Below, in pieces: positions 5,308 to 7,341 of a stretch of DNA of 7,341 nt. A model generated the notes under the pieces. The model was given only the letters and a program-made list of their open reading frames with translations. It made no database searches and was not told the origin of the DNA. The translations under genes and the position numbers were made by a program. Every line of letters starts with the position of its first letter. The stretch's first letter is position 1. This stretch comes from Elusimicrobiota bacterium (lineage in GTDB: Bacteria > Elusimicrobiota > Elusimicrobia > Elusimicrobiales > UBA9959). The stretch is from NCBI GenBank assembly GCA_003500765.1, contig DNQL01000028.1, positions 1 through 7,341 on the forward strand, read 5' to 3'.

Positions 5308-7002
5308 TTATTTCTTCGCGGCTGCGGCCTCGGCTATTTCCCGCATCTTCTCCACCTCGGCCTTGACCTGCTCGGGCAGTATCTTGGCGAAGAGCAGCGA
5401 GGCGTCCTCGCCCAGCGTCACGCCGTCGAGGCTGCCCTCGAAAGGCTTGAAGGCGGGGGCGGCGTCCGCGGCGGGCAGGCCGGCCTTGGCCAGTATCTTC
5501 AGCGCCGTGGAGGGCACGATCGGGTATAGCAGCACGGCCGCGTTGATTATCGCGCGCGAGGCTACGTTGAGCACGGTGGCGCAGCGGACTATATCGGTCT
5601 TGCGCAGCGCCCAGGGGGCCGTGTCGTTGACGTACTTATTGGCCGCTATGGCCAGCGCCATCGCCCGCGAGGCGGCCTGGCGCACCTTGTACTCGCGGTA
5701 GAAGCCGCCGGTCTCGGCGAAGGCGGGGGCGAAGAGGTCCATGAGGGCCTTGTCCTCGTCTTTCAGCTCGCCCTGCGCCGGGATCTTGCCGTCGAAGTTC
5801 TTCTTCATGAACGAGAAGCAGCGGTTGACCAGGTTGCCCAGCGTGTCGGCCAGCTCGTTGTTGGAGGCCTGGAAGCCCTCCCAGGTGAACTGCGAGTCGG
5901 CGGTCTCGGGGGCGTTGCTGGCTATGGCGTAGCGCAGCGCGTCCACGGAATATTTAGAGAAGAAGTCGGCCGTGTCTATATACCAGCCCTCTGATTTCGA
6001 GAACTGCTTCCCTTCCAGGTTGTAGAACTCATTGCCCGGCACATTGTCGGGCAGTATATACGGCTTATCCTGGCCCATGATGAGCGCGGGCCAGATTATC
6101 GTGTGGAAAACGATATTGTCCTTGCCGATGAAGTGCACTAGTTTCGAGTTCTTGTCGAACCACCAGTCCTTCCAGGCCTCGGGTTTGCCTTGCTTCTCCG
6201 CCCACTCCATAGTGGCCGACACGTAGCCTATGGGCGCCTCGAACCAGACATAGAGGACTTTGCCCTTGGCCTCGTCGAGCGGCACCGGCACGCCCCAGGT
6301 CAGGTCGCGGGTTATGGCGCGCTTTACCAGCCCCTCGTTTATCATCGACAGGGCCTTGTTGCGGACATTGGGCTTCCAGTCGGTCTTGGATTCCAGCCAG
6401 GCTTTGAGCTTCGGTTCGAAGGAGGGCAGGTCCAGGAAATACTGGGTGGATTCGCGTATCTCGGGCTTGGAGCCGCAGACCTTGCAGGAGGGGGAGACTA
6501 TCTTGGACGGCTCCAGCCATTCGCCGCAGACCGTGCACTCGTCGCCGCGCACGTTGGGAGCGTTGCACTTCGGGCAGGAGCCCGAGACGTAGCGGTCGGC
6601 CAGGAAGCGGTCGCATTTGACGCAGAAGAACTGCTTTTCCACGGCGGCCGCGATATGGCCCTTCTTGTAGAGGTCGGTGAAGAACTCCTGCGCCAGCGGG
6701 TAATGGGCGGGGATGGTGGTGCGGGAGAAATGGTCGAAGCGTATGTCGAGCTTGTCGAAGAAGGCCTTTATCTCGGCGTGGTACTTGTCCACGTATTCCT
6801 TGTACGGGATGCCGGCCTTTTCGGCGTTTATCGTAATGGCCACGCCGTGCTCGTCGGTGCCGCAGATGTAGAGCGACTCGTCGCCACTCTGGCGGAGGAA
6901 GCGGTTGAAGATGTCCGCCGGGAGGTAGGCCCCGGCTATGTGGCCGAAGTGTATGGGGCCGTTGGCGTAGGGAAGAGCGCTTGTAATGAGGTATTTAGCC
7001 AT
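5308..7002 (-). CDS. metG: Methionyl-tRNA synthetase
   Basis: This enzyme charges tRNA-Met with methionine using ATP and is essential for initiation and elongation. The 564-residue protein has the class I signatures: HFGH at 18-21 (HIGH motif), and QFSKS at 333-337 followed by EG (KMSKS motif). The connective-peptide region has four CxxC knuckles (C127/C130, C143/C146, C156/C159, C173/C176), as in the two-zinc subtype. The catalytic-fold end (VDALRYAIASNAPETADSQFTW) and anticodon-binding helices (NELADTLGNLVNR; NKYVNDTAPWAL) are well conserved. It stops after the anticodon-binding domain with an Ala/Glu/Lys-rich helix and lacks the roughly 110-residue C-terminal OB-fold tRNA-binding domain present in many bacterial MetRSs. 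The start fits the family (MAKYLITSALPYANG). There is no Shine-Dalgarno; a TATAAT box lies 7 nt upstream, suggesting a leaderless mRNA. Confidence 0.98.
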   Translation of the reverse strand: MAKYLITSALPYANGPIHFGHIAGAYLPADIFNRFLRQSGDESLYICGTDEHGVAITINAEKAGIPYKEYVDKYHAEIKAFFDKLDIRFDHFSRTTIPAHYPLAQEFFTDLYKKGHIAAAVEKQFFCVKCDRFLADRYVSGSCPKCNAPNVRGDECTVCGEWLEPSKIVSPSCKVCGSKPEIRESTQYFLDLPSFEPKLKAWLESKTDWKPNVRNKALSMINEGLVKRAITRDLTWGVPVPLDEAKGKVLYVWFEAPIGYVSATMEWAEKQGKPEAWKDWWFDKNSKLVHFIGKDNIVFHTIIWPALIMGQDKPYILPDNVPGNEFYNLEGKQFSKSEGWYIDTADFFSKYSVDALRYAIASNAPETADSQFTWEGFQASNNELADTLGNLVNRCFSFMKKNFDGKIPAQGELKDEDKALMDLFAPAFAETGGFYREYKVRQAASRAMALAIAANKYVNDTAPWALRKTDIVRCATVLNVASRAIINAAVLLYPIVPSTALKILAKAGLPAADAAPAFKPFEGSLDGVTLGEDASLLFAKILPEQVKAEVEKMREIAEAAAAKK

Positions 7003-7009
7003 AGGAGAG

Positions 7010-7015
7010 ATTATA
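7010..7015 (-). promoter_or_regulatory. metG -10 box placed for a leaderless transcript
   Basis: On the - strand the sequence reads TATAAT, then CTCTCCT, then ATG. The perfect -10 hexamer ends 7 nt before the start and the spacer is pyrimidine-rich with no ribosome site. Transcription would start at or within a base or two of the ATG. The -35 area is pure GC-rich sequence with no TTGACA-like match. Confidence 0.65.
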
Positions 7016-7059
7016 TCAATTAGGCGCCGCGGGGCCGCGGGCGGTCCCCGGCGGGCGGG

Positions 7060-7080
7060 CGGGTTAAACCCGGCGGGTTT
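7060..7080. promoter_or_regulatory. Cluster of alternating CGGGTT half-sites in the divergent promoter region
   Basis: CGGGTT (7060-7065), its reverse complement AACCCG (7067-7072), and CGGGTTT (7074-7080) lie head-to-tail-to-head with 1-nt gaps. They cover the expected -35 zone of the gene at 7099. The last two can also form a 6-bp AAACCC/GGGTTT hairpin followed by TTTTTATT, which resembles a short terminator, but no + gene upstream needs one. An operator or attenuator-like element is possible. Confidence 0.35.
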
Positions 7081-7084
7081 TTAT

Positions 7085-7090
7085 TATAAT
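7085..7090 (+). promoter_or_regulatory. -10 box placed for a leaderless transcript of the sensor gene
   Basis: A perfect TATAAT is separated from the ATG at 7099 by 8 nt (CTTTTGAG), with no usable Shine-Dalgarno; the GAG touches the start codon. Initiation 7-9 nt downstream would give a leader of zero to two bases. Confidence 0.6.
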
Positions 7091-7098
7091 CTTTTGAG

Positions 7099-7341
7099 AT
7101 GGAGAACATACCGAGGCCCCGGGGCGCCGGTTTCGCCGCAAGGATCGCGCTGCCCAGCGCGCTGGCGATAGTCCTTTTCGTCGCCGCTACCTTCCTCTAT
7201 ATCATCCCTTCTTTCGAGCGCAACATGATGGACCGCAAGCGCGAGACCATCACGGAACTGACCAATTCCGCCCACAGCCTGCTGGACCGGTTCCACGCCG
7301 AGCAGCTGGCCGGGCGCCTGACCGCCGCCCAGGCCAGGCGC
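7099..7341 (+). CDS. N-terminus of a membrane-anchored Cache-domain sensor (partial)
   Basis: Eighty-one codons are visible before the window ends, with no stop. A basic N-terminus (PRPRG, R15) precedes one membrane helix at about 16-36. The segment IIPSFERNMMDRKRETITELT (from 35) follows, then a long helix through H59...LLDRFHAEQLAGRLTAAQA (61-79). This is the usual opening of single Cache (sCache_2-type) extracytoplasmic ligand-binding domains, whose first helix ends in a G.Lt..eAq motif. Such domains head chemoreceptors, sensor kinases, diguanylate cyclases and nucleotide cyclases; the output domain lies outside the window, so the type cannot be told. The start is chosen because the ATG sits 8 nt after a perfect TATAAT and gives a complete N-terminal anchor. 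It is transcribed divergently from metG. Confidence 0.78.
   Translation, partial: MENIPRPRGAGFAARIALPSALAIVLFVAATFLYIIPSFERNMMDRKRETITELTNSAHSLLDRFHAEQLAGRLTAAQARR

Noticed and set aside
6190..7023. 277-codon plus-strand open frame opposite metG.
   Set aside because: It lies antisense to highly conserved MetRS motifs and has no domain or ribosome site; a codon-bias artefact.

Overview
The window is high-GC, roughly 60-65%, with tightly packed genes. It looks like a free-living bacterium of a poorly cultured, high-GC lineage. My best guess is Elusimicrobiota or a related phylum, because it combines DUF5320-type proteins, a pyruvoyl-dependent arginine decarboxylase, a TIGR02147-like regulator and a sensor of the FxxxPxFE...KRE..ELT Cache type. 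This is inference from gene content; no rRNA or other phylogenetic marker was aligned. No mobile element, CRISPR array, tRNA or rRNA is visible.

Region 1 (1-2782, + strand) is a five-gene run with 8-10 nt gaps or an ATGA overlap, so very likely one operon. It encodes two tandem Gly/Arg-rich DUF5320-like proteins (one ending in a membrane helix, one fused to a 2[4Fe-4S] ferredoxin), an HD-domain phosphohydrolase, a small FMN-binding split-barrel (PPOX) protein and a COG0731-type radical SAM enzyme. Ferredoxin, flavin protein and radical SAM enzyme suggest a redox or iron-sulfur theme, but no pathway can be assigned. Bases 1-128 hold several GC-rich hairpins and perhaps the tail of an upstream gene.

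Region 2 (about 2790-3481, + strand) is a monocistronic pyruvoyl-dependent arginine decarboxylase (agmatine synthesis), with its own likely promoter and a strong intrinsic terminator. Region 3 (3503-4360, + strand) is a probable DNA-binding regulator with an N-terminal XRE-like helix-turn-helix and a central winged-helix-like segment.

Region 4 (4361-5239, + strand) has a 189-nt intergenic stretch with short repeats, then a gene for a secreted eight-cysteine protein of unknown function. It converges on metG across a shared bidirectional terminator (5252-5296). Region 5 (5308-7002, - strand) is methionyl-tRNA synthetase with four CxxC zinc knuckles and no C-terminal tRNA-binding (OB-fold) domain. 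Divergent from metG, a membrane-anchored Cache-domain sensor begins at 7099 and runs off the window.

One cross-cutting pattern stands out. Three genes (3515, metG, 7099) have a TATAAT/TAGAAT box only 6-8 nt before the ATG and no Shine-Dalgarno, which predicts leaderless transcripts. Most operon and leadered genes here have a clear GGAGG-type site instead.
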